From CAZOWW01 sp964583765 (GTDB taxonomy: Bacteria; Actinomycetota; Actinomycetes; Actinomycetales; Kineosporiaceae): DNA of 40,172 bases. The notes under the pieces were generated by a model. The model was not told where the DNA came from and did not search any database. It was given only the letters and a program-made list of their open reading frames with translations. The translations under genes were made by a program, and so were the position numbers. The stretch lies in assembly GCA_964583765.1 (NCBI GenBank), contig CAZOWW010000039.1, forward strand, positions 1 to 40,172, read 5' to 3'. Below, piece after piece: positions 32,379 to 40,172 of this stretch (its first letter is position 1; the number at the start of each line of letters is the position of its first letter).

Positions 32379-34604
32379 GTGAGCGTCACCAGACGGGGAA
32401 CCCCCCGCCGTCCCGGAACCGTCCGCGTCGCCCGGTGGAGCGCGACCCACCCCTGGTGGGCGGTCACCCTGTGGTTGGTGTTCGTGGCCGGCTGCCTGAG
32501 CATCGGCCAGGTGGTGGGGACGCGCGCGATCGACGAACGGACGGACGGTCAGGGACAGTCCGGCCAGGCCGAGCGGTGGCTCCGGGACGGGCACCTCCAG
32601 GACCCGACCACCGAAGAAGTCCTGATCACCGCCCGCAACGGTCGGCTGGACGGCACGGCGGCGACCTCCGTGGCCAAGGAGGTCACGCGGCGGATGACCG
32701 CGTTGCCGGAGGTCGCCTCGGTGGACGCGCCGGTGCGCTCCCGGGACGGTTCGGCCGTCTTCGTGACCGTCCGCATGAGCGGGGACCCGGACACCGCCGA
32801 CGCCCGGGTGGCACCGCTGCTCGCAGCAACGACCGCGGTCGCCTCCGCCCACCCCGGCCTGCGGATCGAGGAGGTCGGTGACGCCTCCCTGGGGAACGGG
32901 ATCAACGATCAGGTCTCCACGGATCTGTCCGCTGCGGCCTCGGTGAGCCTGCCGGTCACCCTGCTCGTGTTGCTCCTCGCCTTCGGCGCAATCATCGCGG
33001 CCGGGGTGCCCGTGTTGCTGGCGATGTCGGCGGTCATGTCCGCGACCGGCCTGTCCGCCCTGGTCTCCTACGTCTTCCCCGCCTCCGGCAGCACCTCCAG
33101 CATGATCCTGCTGATGGGCATGGCGGTCGGCGTGGACTACTCGCTCTTCTACGTGCGCCGGGTGCGGGCCGAGCGGGAGAACGGGCGCGGCAATCTGGAC
33201 GCCATCGAGATCGCGGCGCAGACCTCGGGGCACTCGGTGCTCGTCTCGGGGGTCGCCGTGATGGTGGCCATGACCGGACTGTTCCTGTCCGGGGACCAGG
33301 TCTTCGACTCCCTCGCCGCTGGATCGGTGACCGTCGTGCTCGTCGCCGTCCTCGGGTCGCTCACCGTTCTGCCCGCCGTGCTGGTCCTGTTGGGGCGGTG
33401 GATCGACCGGCCCCGGGTGCCCCTGCTCTGGCGCATGGCCCGACCGGATCGCGAACCGCGCGTGTGGTCGGCATTGCTGCGGCCGGCCGTGACCCGGCCC
33501 GCGCTGACCCTCGCCGTCTCGGTCCTGGCGCTGCTGGCCCTCGGCCTGCCCGCGCTCGGCATGCGCCTGCACGCGGACACCGCGGTGTCCCTGCCGCGGA
33601 CGATCCCCCAGGTGCAGACCCTGGACCGGTTCAACGCGGCCTTCCCCGGTGAGCAGGCCGGCGCCGTGGTCGTGGTGCGCTCGAGTGCCAGGACCGCGCC
33701 GCAGGTGCACGCGGCGTTGACGGAGTTGCTCGCCCGCGTGCAGGCACAACCGCTCTTCGCCGGGCAGGCGGGGGACGAACCGGAGGTGCGCGTCTCCGCC
33801 GATCACACCGTGTCGGCGCTGGAACTGTCCGTCCCGCACGACGCGGAGTCCGCTCCGGCCCACCAGGCGCTCACGATGTTGCGCTCCGACCTCGTGCCCT
33901 CGCTGCTCGGAACAGTCCCGGGCGCCCGCTGGGCGGTCGGCGGGGACATCGCCACGGGAGTGGACTACGACCGGCACGGGGCCGCGCAGATGCCCTGGGT
34001 GGTGGGCTTCGTGGTGATCGCCACCATGCTGGTGATGGCCTACGTCTTCCGCTCGGTGGTCCTGGCTCTCGTCACCGCCGTGGTGAACCTGCTGTCGGCC
34101 GCGGCCGCCTTCGGCGTCCTCGTCCTGACCTTCCAGTACTCCTGGGCCGCCGGTCTGCTCGACTTCCACCCGACGGGCGCCGTGATCAACTGGATCCCGC
34201 TGTTCACCTTCGCGGTCCTCTTCGGGCTGTCCATGGACTACCACGTCTTCGTCGTGAGCCGGATCCGCGAGGAGGCGGCCGCCGGACTGCCGACCCGCGA
34301 GGCCGTGCGCCGGGGGATCATCCGGTCCGCGGGCACCGTGACGAGCGCGGCTCTGGTGATGGTGTCCGTCTTCACGGTCTTCGCCTCACTCCACATGGTC
34401 GAGATGAAGGAACTGGGCGTGGGACTCGCGGTCGCGGTGTTCCTCGACGCCCTGGTCGTGCGGGCGGTCGTGCTGCCGGCCGCGATGAGCCTGCTCGGGC
34501 GGCGTGTCTGGTGGCCTGGCGACCCCCGCGCGTCCCGGACGGAGACCCTCCCGGCGGGAGAGCACCCCACCGGCAGGGACGTCCGCATCCCCGCCTCGGT
34601 GTGA
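32379..34604 (+). CDS. MMPL/RND-family membrane transporter
   Basis: 741 residues from a GTG at 32379; AGGAGG lies about 11 bases before it. The topology is two repeats of one helix, an outer domain and five further helices. Repeat 1 starts at WWAVTLWLVFVAGCLSIG, with helices from SVSLPVTLLVLLLAFGAII and the conserved proton-relay helix MAVGVDYSLFYVRRVRAE. Repeat 2 starts at TLAVSVLALLALGLPALGM, with LFGLSMDYHVFVVSRIREE as the matching helix. The GxxxDY motif in both halves is the MMPL hallmark. Such proteins export lipids, pigments or drugs by proton motive force. Its divergent position from a two-component system suggests induced expression. The substrate is unknown. Confidence 0.93.
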   Translation: MSVTRRGTPRRPGTVRVARWSATHPWWAVTLWLVFVAGCLSIGQVVGTRAIDERTDGQGQSGQAERWLRDGHLQDPTTEEVLITARNGRLDGTAATSVAKEVTRRMTALPEVASVDAPVRSRDGSAVFVTVRMSGDPDTADARVAPLLAATTAVASAHPGLRIEEVGDASLGNGINDQVSTDLSAAASVSLPVTLLVLLLAFGAIIAAGVPVLLAMSAVMSATGLSALVSYVFPASGSTSSMILLMGMAVGVDYSLFYVRRVRAERENGRGNLDAIEIAAQTSGHSVLVSGVAVMVAMTGLFLSGDQVFDSLAAGSVTVVLVAVLGSLTVLPAVLVLLGRWIDRPRVPLLWRMARPDREPRVWSALLRPAVTRPALTLAVSVLALLALGLPALGMRLHADTAVSLPRTIPQVQTLDRFNAAFPGEQAGAVVVVRSSARTAPQVHAALTELLARVQAQPLFAGQAGDEPEVRVSADHTVSALELSVPHDAESAPAHQALTMLRSDLVPSLLGTVPGARWAVGGDIATGVDYDRHGAAQMPWVVGFVVIATMLVMAYVFRSVVLALVTAVVNLLSAAAAFGVLVLTFQYSWAAGLLDFHPTGAVINWIPLFTFAVLFGLSMDYHVFVVSRIREEAAAGLPTREAVRRGIIRSAGTVTSAALVMVSVFTVFASLHMVEMKELGVGLAVAVFLDALVVRAVVLPAAMSLLGRRVWWPGDPRASRTETLPAGEHPTGRDVRIPASV

Positions 34605-34680
34605 GCCGGCCGGGGAGGACGCAGGTCCGCGCGTGAGCCAGCCGGGGAGTGGTGGGCCAGCATGTGAGCCGGTCAGGCAA
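34601..34680 (+). repeat. Three imperfect 31-32-bp-spaced repeats after the MMPL gene
   Basis: GTGAGCCGGCCGGGGAG (34601), GTGAGCCAGCCGGGGAG (34633) and GTGAGCCGGTCAGGCAA (34664) follow one another at 32 and 31 bp. The first covers the stop codon of the MMPL gene. They fill the gap before the next gene and have no obvious hairpin character. Confidence 0.7.
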
Positions 34681-34732
34681 CGCCGGTGAGGGCGTGGGCC
34701 CACCACGGGACGAGGGGGGTACCGTCCGTGCC

Positions 34733-35200
34733 ATGTCCACCGGCCCCCTCGCCCCCGACCCCACCCCGGCCGAGGACCTGGCCCGGCGCTGGCGGGAGGA
34801 GCGCAGCGCCGCGGCCGCCGCTCACGCCGCGGCCCTCGACCGGGCAGGCCGGGCGGAGAGCGTCCAGGCACGCAGACTGATCGCGGACTTCGTCGCGGAG
34901 GCGCACCGGCTGGGTCTGGAACCCGGACGGTTGCGCGCCCGTGCGTACAGCGGGGGTGCGCACTACCGCACGGGTCTGCGCGGGTGGTACCTCATGCGTC
35001 AGGGCACGCTCGCGGTGGACACCGCGGGCGAGTACTACGTGCTCACCGTGCCGCGCTCCTGGCGGTCCTGGTTGTGGGGGGTGACGCTGCAGCCCAGTGA
35101 CCCTCCCCTGGCAGTGGGGCGGGGCGCCCGGGACGGCGAGTCGATGGCGCTGGACGTGCTGTTGCGGTTGCGCCTGGCCGGGGGCAACGACTGGAGTTGA
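34733..35200 (+). CDS. Conserved actinobacterial hypothetical protein
   Basis: 155 residues from the ATG at 34733; a GAGGGGGG stretch about 12 bases before it may be the ribosome site, and an upstream in-frame start at 34649 looks unlikely. The N-terminal third is a charged Ala/Arg-rich helix (LARRWREERSAAAAAHAAALDRAGRAESVQARRLIADFVAEA). It is followed by a compact beta-rich part (ARAYSGGAHYRTGLRGWYLMRQGTLAVDT, EYYVLTVPRSWRSWLWG). No signal peptide, membrane helix or catalytic motif was recognised. The aromatic-rich GWYLMRQG and EYYVL segments give it a folded, conserved look and codon use matches the neighbours, so it is a real gene of unknown function. Confidence 0.75.
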   Translation: MSTGPLAPDPTPAEDLARRWREERSAAAAAHAAALDRAGRAESVQARRLIADFVAEAHRLGLEPGRLRARAYSGGAHYRTGLRGWYLMRQGTLAVDTAGEYYVLTVPRSWRSWLWGVTLQPSDPPLAVGRGARDGESMALDVLLRLRLAGGNDWS

Positions 35201-35233
35201 TCGGGAATGACTGGGTTGATGCGGACGCCGGAG

Positions 35234-35261
35234 CCGCCTGGTGGCCAGGGCCACCAGGCGG
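35234..35261. terminator. Perfect 12-bp hairpin between hypothetical gene and ilvD
   Basis: CCGCCTGGTGGC and GCCACCAGGCGG pair over 12 bp around a 4-base loop CAGG. It lies 33 bases after the stop of the hypothetical gene (plus) and 50 bases beyond the stop of ilvD (minus), which converge, and is well placed to end both transcripts. Confidence 0.6.
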
Positions 35262-35340
35262 GCTGCCGGCTTCTACACCGCGATCGGGTACGAGAGCTCT
35301 GCCGAGTGCTTCAGGCGTGCGCTCCCCCAGCCGTCACTCG
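35241..35340 (+). pseudogene. Possible C-terminal remnant of a GNAT acetyltransferase
   Basis: In one frame this stretch reads ATRRAAGFYTAIGYE followed by SSAECFRRAL. FY-x3-GYE with a following xxxFRR is the usual last segment of GNAT N-acetyltransferases (end of motif B). An in-frame stop lies just upstream at 35217, no start or ribosome site is present, and the rest of the fold is missing. The ilvD gene ends inside it on the other strand (35311). It looks like what is left of an acetyltransferase gene after deletion; chance similarity cannot be excluded over about 25 residues. Confidence 0.4.
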
Positions 35341-37194
35341 GGGCCGCTCCAGCACCGTCACGTCCCGCACCCCGCCCTTGTCGGCCGACAGCGCCATGGC
35401 CGCGTAGGCACGTAGTGCCGTGGACACGTGACGGTCCCGGGCGGCAGCAGGCCGGTACCCGCCGGCGGCCTCGAGACGGCGGCGGCGCTCGGCGAGCAGG
35501 TCATCGGGCACGTCGAGGTGCAGGCTGCGCGCCGGGATGTCGATGACCAGACGGTCGCCGTTCTCGACGAGGGCGATGGTGCCACCGGCGGCCGCCTCGG
35601 GGGAGACGTGCCCGATCGAGAGTCCTGAGGTGCCGCCGGAGAACCGTCCGTCGGTGATCAGGGCACACTTCGCGCCGAGCCCCCGGCCCTTGAGGTAGGA
35701 CGTCGGGTAGAGCATTTCCTGCATTCCGGGGCCGCCGCGGGGTCCCTCGTACCGGATCACCACGACGTCGCCCGCCTGCACCCGGCCGCCGAGGATGGCC
35801 TCGACCGCCTCCTCCTGGGACTCGACCACCACCGCTGGACCGGTGAAGGTGAGGACGGATTCGTCGACTCCGGCGGTCTTGACCACGCAGCCGTCCTCGG
35901 ACAGGTTGCCGCGCAGGACCGCGAGGCCGCCGTCCACCGAGTAGGCGTGGTCGACGTCGTGGATGCACCCGGAGGCCGCGTCCAGATCCAGGGAGTCCCA
36001 GCGGGCCGACTGCGAGAACGCCGCCGACGAGCGGACCCCTCCGGGCGCGGCGTGGAAGAGCTCCACCGCCTCGGCGGACGGCTCGGCACCCCGCACGTCC
36101 CACCGCGCGAGCCACTGCTCCAGGGACCCGGCGTGCACCGCGTGGACGTCCTTGTGCAGCAGGCCGGCGCGGTTGAGCTCCCCGAGGATCGCGGGGATGC
36201 CTCCCGCCCGGTGGACGTCCTCCATGAGGTAGCTGCCGTTGGGCGCCACCTTGCAGAGGCAGGGCACCGTGCGCGAGCGCGTCTCGATGTCGCGCAGGGT
36301 GTAGTCGAGTTCGGCCTCCTGGGCCGCGGCGAGCAGGTGCAGGACCGTGTTCGTGGAGCCGCCCATGGCGATGTCCAGCGACATGGCGTTGTCGAAGGCG
36401 GCCCGCGAGGCGATCGAACGGGGGAGCACGCTCGCGTCGTCCTGGTCGTAGTACCGGTGGGCGAGTTCGACCACGGCCCGGCCCGACTCCTCGTACAGCG
36501 CCCGTCGGGCGGTGTGCGTGGCCAGCACGGAACCGTTGCCCGGCAGGGCCAGGCCGAGCGCCTCGGTGAGGCAGTTCATCGAGTTCGCGGTGAACATGCC
36601 CGAACAGGAGCCACAGGTGGGGCAGGCAGCCGCCTCGATGCGGGCGATGTCCTCGTCGGAGACCTCGGACGCGACGGCGTCGGCGATCGCTGTGATGAGG
36701 TTGAGCTTCTTTCGCACCGTGCCGTCGGTGAGCACCGCGGTGCCCCCCTCCATCGGCCCGCCCGAGACGAAGACCGCGGGGATGTTCAGGCGCAGCGCCG
36801 CCATGAGCATGCCGGGAGTGATCTTGTCGCAGTTGGAGATGCAGACCAGCGCGTCCGCCCGGTGGGCGTTGACCATGTACTCGACGGAGTCGGCGATGAG
36901 GTCCCGGGACGGCAGGGAGTAGAGCATGCCGTCGTGCCCCATGGCGATGCCGTCGTCCACGGCGATCGTGTTGAACTCCCGCGGGATCCCGCCCGCGGCG
37001 GCGATCGCGGCCGAGACGAGGCGGCCGACCGGCTGCAGGTGGGTGTGGCCGGGGACGAACTCGGTGAAGCTGTTCGCCACCGCGATGATCGGCTTGCCGA
37101 AGTCCTTCGGGTCGACTCCGGTGGCGCGGAGCAGCGCTCGGGCGCCGGCCATGTTGCGTCCGTGGGTGACCGTGCGCGATCTCAACTCTGGCAT
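35311..37194 (-). CDS. ilvD: Dihydroxy-acid dehydratase
   Basis: 627 residues, the length of enterobacterial-type IlvD. Hallmarks: RSRTVTHGRNMAGARALLRATG at the start, PIIAVANSFTEFVPGHTHLQPVG, FNTIAVDDGIAMGHDGMLYSLPSR, CISNCDKITPGMLMAA (near 120) and ACPTCGSCSGMFTANSMNCL (near 190), which supply the iron-sulfur cysteines. Near the end are GGPGMQEMLYPTSYLKG and DGRFSGGTSGLSIGHVSPEAA. The enzyme dehydrates 2,3-dihydroxy-isovalerate and its homologue in valine/isoleucine synthesis. Sugar-acid dehydratases of the same superfamily exist, but the match to IlvD is full length and close. It stands alone, with no other ilv genes, after the TetR gene on the same strand and behind a hairpin at 37238-37257. 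Confidence 0.95.
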   Translation of the reverse strand: MPELRSRTVTHGRNMAGARALLRATGVDPKDFGKPIIAVANSFTEFVPGHTHLQPVGRLVSAAIAAAGGIPREFNTIAVDDGIAMGHDGMLYSLPSRDLIADSVEYMVNAHRADALVCISNCDKITPGMLMAALRLNIPAVFVSGGPMEGGTAVLTDGTVRKKLNLITAIADAVASEVSDEDIARIEAAACPTCGSCSGMFTANSMNCLTEALGLALPGNGSVLATHTARRALYEESGRAVVELAHRYYDQDDASVLPRSIASRAAFDNAMSLDIAMGGSTNTVLHLLAAAQEAELDYTLRDIETRSRTVPCLCKVAPNGSYLMEDVHRAGGIPAILGELNRAGLLHKDVHAVHAGSLEQWLARWDVRGAEPSAEAVELFHAAPGGVRSSAAFSQSARWDSLDLDAASGCIHDVDHAYSVDGGLAVLRGNLSEDGCVVKTAGVDESVLTFTGPAVVVESQEEAVEAILGGRVQAGDVVVIRYEGPRGGPGMQEMLYPTSYLKGRGLGAKCALITDGRFSGGTSGLSIGHVSPEAAAGGTIALVENGDRLVIDIPARSLHLDVPDDLLAERRRRLEAAGGYRPAAARDRHVSTALRAYAAMALSADKGGVRDVTVLERPRVTAGGAHA

Positions 37195-37237
37195 GCACCA
37201 AACATGCCACGCAGCGGCGCTCCTGTGGATTCGGTAT

Positions 37238-37257
37238 CCCCTGGGCTCCGCCAGGGG
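37238..37257 (-). terminator. Hairpin between tetR and ilvD
   Basis: On the minus strand CCCCTGG, a 6-base loop, then CCAGGGG form a 7-bp perfect stem, 28 bases after the tetR stop and 44 bases before the ilvD start. Likely the end of the ABC-tetR transcript, or an attenuator for ilvD. Confidence 0.45.
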
Positions 37258-37284
37258 CTCGGTGCCTCTCGGGTGCGATCGGGA

Positions 37285-38022
37285 TCAGATGTGATCGGAT
37301 CCCGTGCCCTCGCGCGGGGTTGAGGCGGGGGCCCAGCCGGCGATGAGGGCGCGCAGCCCGCGCTCGAACTGCTCGTTCGGCCGGTAGTCGTACCCCGCGG
37401 CGATGGCGCCGACCAGGTGCGGGTGGCTCTCTGCGGTGAGGCTGGCGTACACCTGCTCGGGCGGGACGCCGGGCGCGCCGACCGGCTCGCCGACCTCGGC
37501 GAGGACGTGGCCGACGGTGAAGGACGCCATGCAGTTGATGAGGTCGAGGGCCTCGCCGGCGTCCAGCCCGGCGGTGGTGAGCAGTTCGAGGGCGCGCTCG
37601 AGCAGCGCGAGCATCCCGGGGGTGACCGCGGGCCGGGTGCCGACGATGGGCACGGCGCGGGGGTGGCGCCAGAGGATGTCCCGGAAGCTGCGCATGAAGA
37701 CCGCGAGCTGCTCGGTCCACTCGAGTCCCGCGGTCGGGGGAGCGAACTTCACCTCGGACCACAGGTGTTCGACCACACCGTCGAAGAGGGCCGCCTTGTT
37801 GGGCAGGTGATGGTAGATCGCCATGGCCTCGACGCCCATCTCGGCGCCGAGCTTGCGCATGGACAGGCCCGCCACGCCGTCGCGGTCGATGACGGCGAGA
37901 GCGGTGCGCACGATGTACCCGCGCGTCAATGCGGGCCGGGTCGGACGGTCCTCGCGGCCCGACCCCGACGATCTCTGTCCCCCGCCCGGCCCACCCCGGG
38001 CAGACCGTGGGGTGGGACTCAC
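37285..38022 (-). CDS. TetR-family regulator of the ABC exporter operon
   Basis: 245 residues from a GTG at 38022 that overlaps the stop of the ABC permease (GTGA), so the two are translationally coupled. After a disordered Gly/Ser/Arg-rich start, the helix-turn-helix is GVAGLSMRKLGAEMGVEAMAIY followed by HHLPNKAALFDGVVEHL (residues 49-87). The C-terminal ligand domain resembles TetR class C-terminal domains (WTEQLAVFMRSFRDILWRHPRAV, FTVGHVLAEVGEP, FERGLRALIAGWA). It is the last gene of the ABC operon and probably represses it through the palindrome at 39790-39806. The inducer is unknown, likely a compound the exporter removes. Confidence 0.93.
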   Translation of the reverse strand: MSPTPRSARGGPGGGQRSSGSGREDRPTRPALTRGYIVRTALAVIDRDGVAGLSMRKLGAEMGVEAMAIYHHLPNKAALFDGVVEHLWSEVKFAPPTAGLEWTEQLAVFMRSFRDILWRHPRAVPIVGTRPAVTPGMLALLERALELLTTAGLDAGEALDLINCMASFTVGHVLAEVGEPVGAPGVPPEQVYASLTAESHPHLVGAIAAGYDYRPNEQFERGLRALIAGWAPASTPREGTGSDHI

Positions 38023-38792
38023 GTGGTGCCGACCTTCGGCAACGCCGGGCGGAAGCGCCAGGCGGCCACCGCGCCGAAGAGAAGGGTGAACAGGCCCAGC
38101 ACCCCCAGCGCCTCGGCGACGTCCCCCAGTCCTCCGTGGTCGAGCGTGATCGCCCGCAGGGCGTCCAGAGCCCAGTAGGCAGGTGTTCCGTGGGCGATCG
38201 TGCGGGCCCAGCCCGGCAGACTCGACACCGGGGTGAGTGCGCCCCCGAGGCCGGCCATGACGAGACCGCCCAGATTGCCCAGGACGAGTGCCATGTCCAT
38301 GGTCGAGAACAATGCCACCAGCATCACGCCGAACGCCACGAGCATGGCCGCGAGGGCTGTCACCACGGTCACCAGCGCGACCGGTGAACCGTTGGGGTGG
38401 TACCCGAAGAGGAGGCCACCGAGCCACAGCAGGAGGAAGGCCTGGGCCAGCTGGACGGCGAAGAGGGGGGCCACCTTGCCGAGCACGATGTCCAGGGTGC
38501 TCGCCGGGCTGGCCCGCAGGCGGTCCCAGGTGCCCCACGCGTGCTCCCGGAAGAAGAGCGTGCCCACGAGTTGGCTGCTCATGAAGGCGAACATCACGGC
38601 CACCCCGGGGACGACCTGCTCGCTGCCGTTCGCGTGGGTGTAGCCGGCGAGGTGGAGCTGGGCGCGGGCCGCCGGCACGAGGAACGGTGCGAGCAGCAGC
38701 GGCATGGCGATCGTGACGACCACCGGGGCCGGATCACGCAGGAGCAGCCAGGTACTCGTCCTGGCGACGGCGAGACTACGCCGCGAGATCAT
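38019..38792 (-). CDS. ABC-2 type exporter permease
   Basis: 257 residues from the ATG at 38792 (AAGGAA before it), overlapping the ATPase gene by 17 bp. Six membrane helices are evident: TWLLLRDPAPVVVTIAMPLLLAPFL, a long VVPGVAVMFAFMSSQLVGTLFF, KVAPLFAVQLAQAFLLLWLGGLLFG, ALVTVVTALAAMLVAFGVMLVALF, LVLGNLGGLVMAGLGGALTPV and ALGVLGLFTLLFGAVAAWRF. The WDRLRASPASTLDIVLGK cytoplasmic segment is typical of ABC-2 permeases (DrrB/NodJ-like). With the ATPase it should form a drug- or lipid-type exporter. Confidence 0.92.
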   Translation of the reverse strand: MISRRSLAVARTSTWLLLRDPAPVVVTIAMPLLLAPFLVPAARAQLHLAGYTHANGSEQVVPGVAVMFAFMSSQLVGTLFFREHAWGTWDRLRASPASTLDIVLGKVAPLFAVQLAQAFLLLWLGGLLFGYHPNGSPVALVTVVTALAAMLVAFGVMLVALFSTMDMALVLGNLGGLVMAGLGGALTPVSSLPGWARTIAHGTPAYWALDALRAITLDHGGLGDVAEALGVLGLFTLLFGAVAAWRFRPALPKVGTT

Positions 38793-39720
38793 CGTCGTTC
38801 CTTTCGTGCGGGTCGTTCCCTTCCCGCAGGGCGTGACCGGTGAGGGCGAGAAATGCGGATTCGAGGTCCGGGCGGCCCACCTCGACGCCGACCAGCTGGG
38901 CGGTGTGCCCGCCGAGAGCGGTGAGTGCCTGTGCGGCCATGGAACCGGGGTCGTCGACCGTGTATCGCGACACGAGGCGATCGCCCTCGGCGTGCCATCC
39001 GTCGAGCCCGGGCGCAGGCCCGGAGAAGCGCAGGGTGACGCCGGCACGGGACCACCGCTCGACGAGGCGACGGCACGGGGCCTCGGCAATGATCACCCCT
39101 TGGTCCAGGACGGCGATGTCGGCGTCGAGTTGCTCGAGTTCCGGCAGGTAGTGGGTCGTGTAGACGACAGCGGTCCCGTCGGCGGCGAGCGATCGCACGA
39201 GGCGCAGGATCTCGGTGCGGGAGGCGACGTCCGCGCCGACCGTTGGCTCGTCGAGGAAGAGCAGTTCCGGGCGGTGAACGAGCGCCATTGCGGTGTGCAG
39301 GCGGCGCTGCTGGCCTCCGCTGAGTTGATCGGCCCGCTGCCGCAGCCGGTCGGTGAGCCCGAGTGCCGCCGCCACCTCGTCGACCCGGTTGCGGACGGCC
39401 CGCCCGCGCAGCCCGGCGAGCCGGGCGAAGCAGCGCAGGTTCTCCTGGGTGGTGAGCGTCGGGTACAGGCCGAGTTGCTGGGGTGCCAGTCCGAAGTGTC
39501 GGGCCGCCCGATGGGGGTGGGCGGTGACGTCGATACCGGCGACGAGCACGCTCCCGGAGGTGGGGGGACGCAGGCCGGTGGCGATGGAGATGAGGCTGGT
39601 CTTGCCCGCGCCGTTGGAGCCGACGAGCCCCAGTACCTGCCCGGCACGGACGTGCAGGTCGATGCCGCGCAGCACCGGGGTGTGCCCGTAGGACTTGGCG
39701 AGGCTGCTGATCCGCAGCAT
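38776..39720 (-). CDS. ABC exporter ATP-binding protein
   Basis: 314 residues, ATG at 39720 with GGGAG five to six bases before it. Walker A is GLVGSNGAGKTSLI (about residues 33-46), the Q-loop is FGLAPQQLGLYPTLTTQENL, the signature LSGGQQRRLHTAMAL, Walker B LLFLDEPTVGAD, and the switch His lies in VVYTTHYLPE. An extra C-terminal domain of about 90 residues follows, as in DrrA-type exporters. First gene of an operon with the permease and TetR regulator, expressed from the promoter at 39802-39830. Confidence 0.95.
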   Translation of the reverse strand: MLRISSLAKSYGHTPVLRGIDLHVRAGQVLGLVGSNGAGKTSLISIATGLRPPTSGSVLVAGIDVTAHPHRAARHFGLAPQQLGLYPTLTTQENLRCFARLAGLRGRAVRNRVDEVAAALGLTDRLRQRADQLSGGQQRRLHTAMALVHRPELLFLDEPTVGADVASRTEILRLVRSLAADGTAVVYTTHYLPELEQLDADIAVLDQGVIIAEAPCRRLVERWSRAGVTLRFSGPAPGLDGWHAEGDRLVSRYTVDDPGSMAAQALTALGGHTAQLVGVEVGRPDLESAFLALTGHALREGNDPHERNDDDLAA

Positions 39721-39789
39721 GTGTGCTCCCTGGTCAGGTGGTCGTCCGGAGCTCAGGTGGCCGGTCCGGACTTCGAGATCCGCACCGCG

Positions 39790-39806
39790 ACCTTACGATG
39801 TAAGGT
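39790..39806. promoter_or_regulatory. TetR operator
   Basis: ACCTTAC-GAT-GTAAGGT is a perfect 17-bp palindrome (7-bp arms) about 70 bp before the ABC ATPase gene. It covers the predicted -10 box and start of the operon that ends with tetR. A further half-site GTAAGG lies at 39818-39823, 18 bp away. Autorepression by the TetR protein is the natural reading. Confidence 0.85.
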
Positions 39807-39830
39807 AGGGATACGGCGTAAGGACGTCAA
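39802..39830 (-). promoter_or_regulatory. Predicted promoter of the ABC exporter-tetR operon
   Basis: TTGACG (39830-39825) is followed after 17 bases by TACCTT (39807-39802) on the minus strand. The -35 is near consensus, the -10 is weak, and the operator overlaps the -10. Confidence 0.55.
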
Positions 39831-40172
39831 GTGGGTGTGACCGGTGATGCCACTGGGCCTCCGCCGGGTAGCCGGATGATCACGATCCGGAGCCGTGCGG
39901 GGTTGGGCCTACGGCCGGGGTGTTGCGTCGCCCGGGTGGGAGGTGGATGCGGGCGCCGAGGGGACACGGGGAAGGTTGATTGAAGTCGTCACTCGGTGAC
40001 GGGGAGTGACAGAAGTGCGGGGAAAGTAAACCGGGTCAGCCGGATCCTCGAGGGCGGCGGAGAGATCTCCATCACCGGGTGGCGGCGTGTAGTGATCACG
40101 GGTGGGTGTCGCGGGCTGAACCGGGTAATCCGAGGACGGAGTCACAGTCGTGGGTCCTGTTTCCCTACTGAC
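39831..40172. other. Right-edge region without a recognised gene
   Basis: About 340 bases. The only open frame (minus, 39909-40145, 78 codons) lacks a ribosome site and known features. Inverted repeats include CCGGAT-GATCACG-ATCCGG (39872-39890) and GTCAC-TCG-GTGAC near 39990. It may be the upstream region of a gene beyond the window. Confidence 0.4.

Noticed and set aside
39909..40145. 78-codon minus-strand frame at the right edge
   Set aside because: Pro/Thr-rich with no domain, no ribosome site, and no partner gene; likely chance.

Overview
The window is very GC-rich and densely coded. Many genes start at GTG or TTG, overlap by 4 bp (ATGA or GTGA) and use AGGAGG-type ribosome binding sites. 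Together with a CUT1-type sugar ABC importer that has no local ATPase, YesL-like and LacI proteins, an ECF sigma/anti-sigma pair and a LuxR-type two-component system, this points to a soil- or plant-associated actinobacterium. A chemoreceptor-type protein and c-di-GMP enzymes suggest a motile one. No rRNA, tRNA, CRISPR array, transposase or phage gene was seen.

Positions 1-3967 (minus strand) encode secreted enzymes: a GH25 lysozyme cut by the left edge and an NlpC/P60 peptidase, both ending in the same FG-GAP-type repeats, then a PL1 pectate lyase. Positions 4045-11391 (minus) are a tightly overlapping uronate operon: Gfo/Idh oxidoreductase, uronate isomerase UxaC, an L-fuconate-dehydratase-type enolase, a fructuronate reductase-like enzyme, a second Gfo/Idh oxidoreductase and a KdgF-like cupin. 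Divergent from it (11590-16652, plus) lie a LacI regulator, an oligosaccharide ABC importer (lipoprotein plus two permeases) and a YesL-like membrane protein. The 200-bp divergent region carries two LacI-type operators, a TTGACA promoter and a CRP/GlxR-like site. Read together, this is a pectin/oligogalacturonide use locus: the lyase cuts outside, the importer brings in fragments, and the operon turns uronates into hexonates and then 2-keto-3-deoxy acids.

Positions 16688-19409 hold a YdjM-type membrane hydrolase (minus) and an ECF sigma factor with its membrane anti-sigma-like partner (plus).

Positions 19488-30177 form a c-di-GMP neighbourhood: a LacI-fold sensor with GGDEF and EAL domains (minus), a YciO protein (minus), a CHASE4-like/HAMP/MCP/PilZ receptor, a cellulose-synthase-like glycosyltransferase with a long leader, and a second LacI-fold GGDEF protein broken by a TAG stop and a one-base insertion. 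The likely theme is sugar or redox sensing that sets c-di-GMP level and so motility or surface polysaccharide.

Positions 30302-40172 carry a NarL-type two-component system (minus) divergent from an MMPL exporter (plus), a conserved hypothetical protein, an apparent acetyltransferase remnant, ilvD (minus), and an ABC exporter/TetR operon (minus) with a clear operator over its promoter. The last ~340 bases show no gene.
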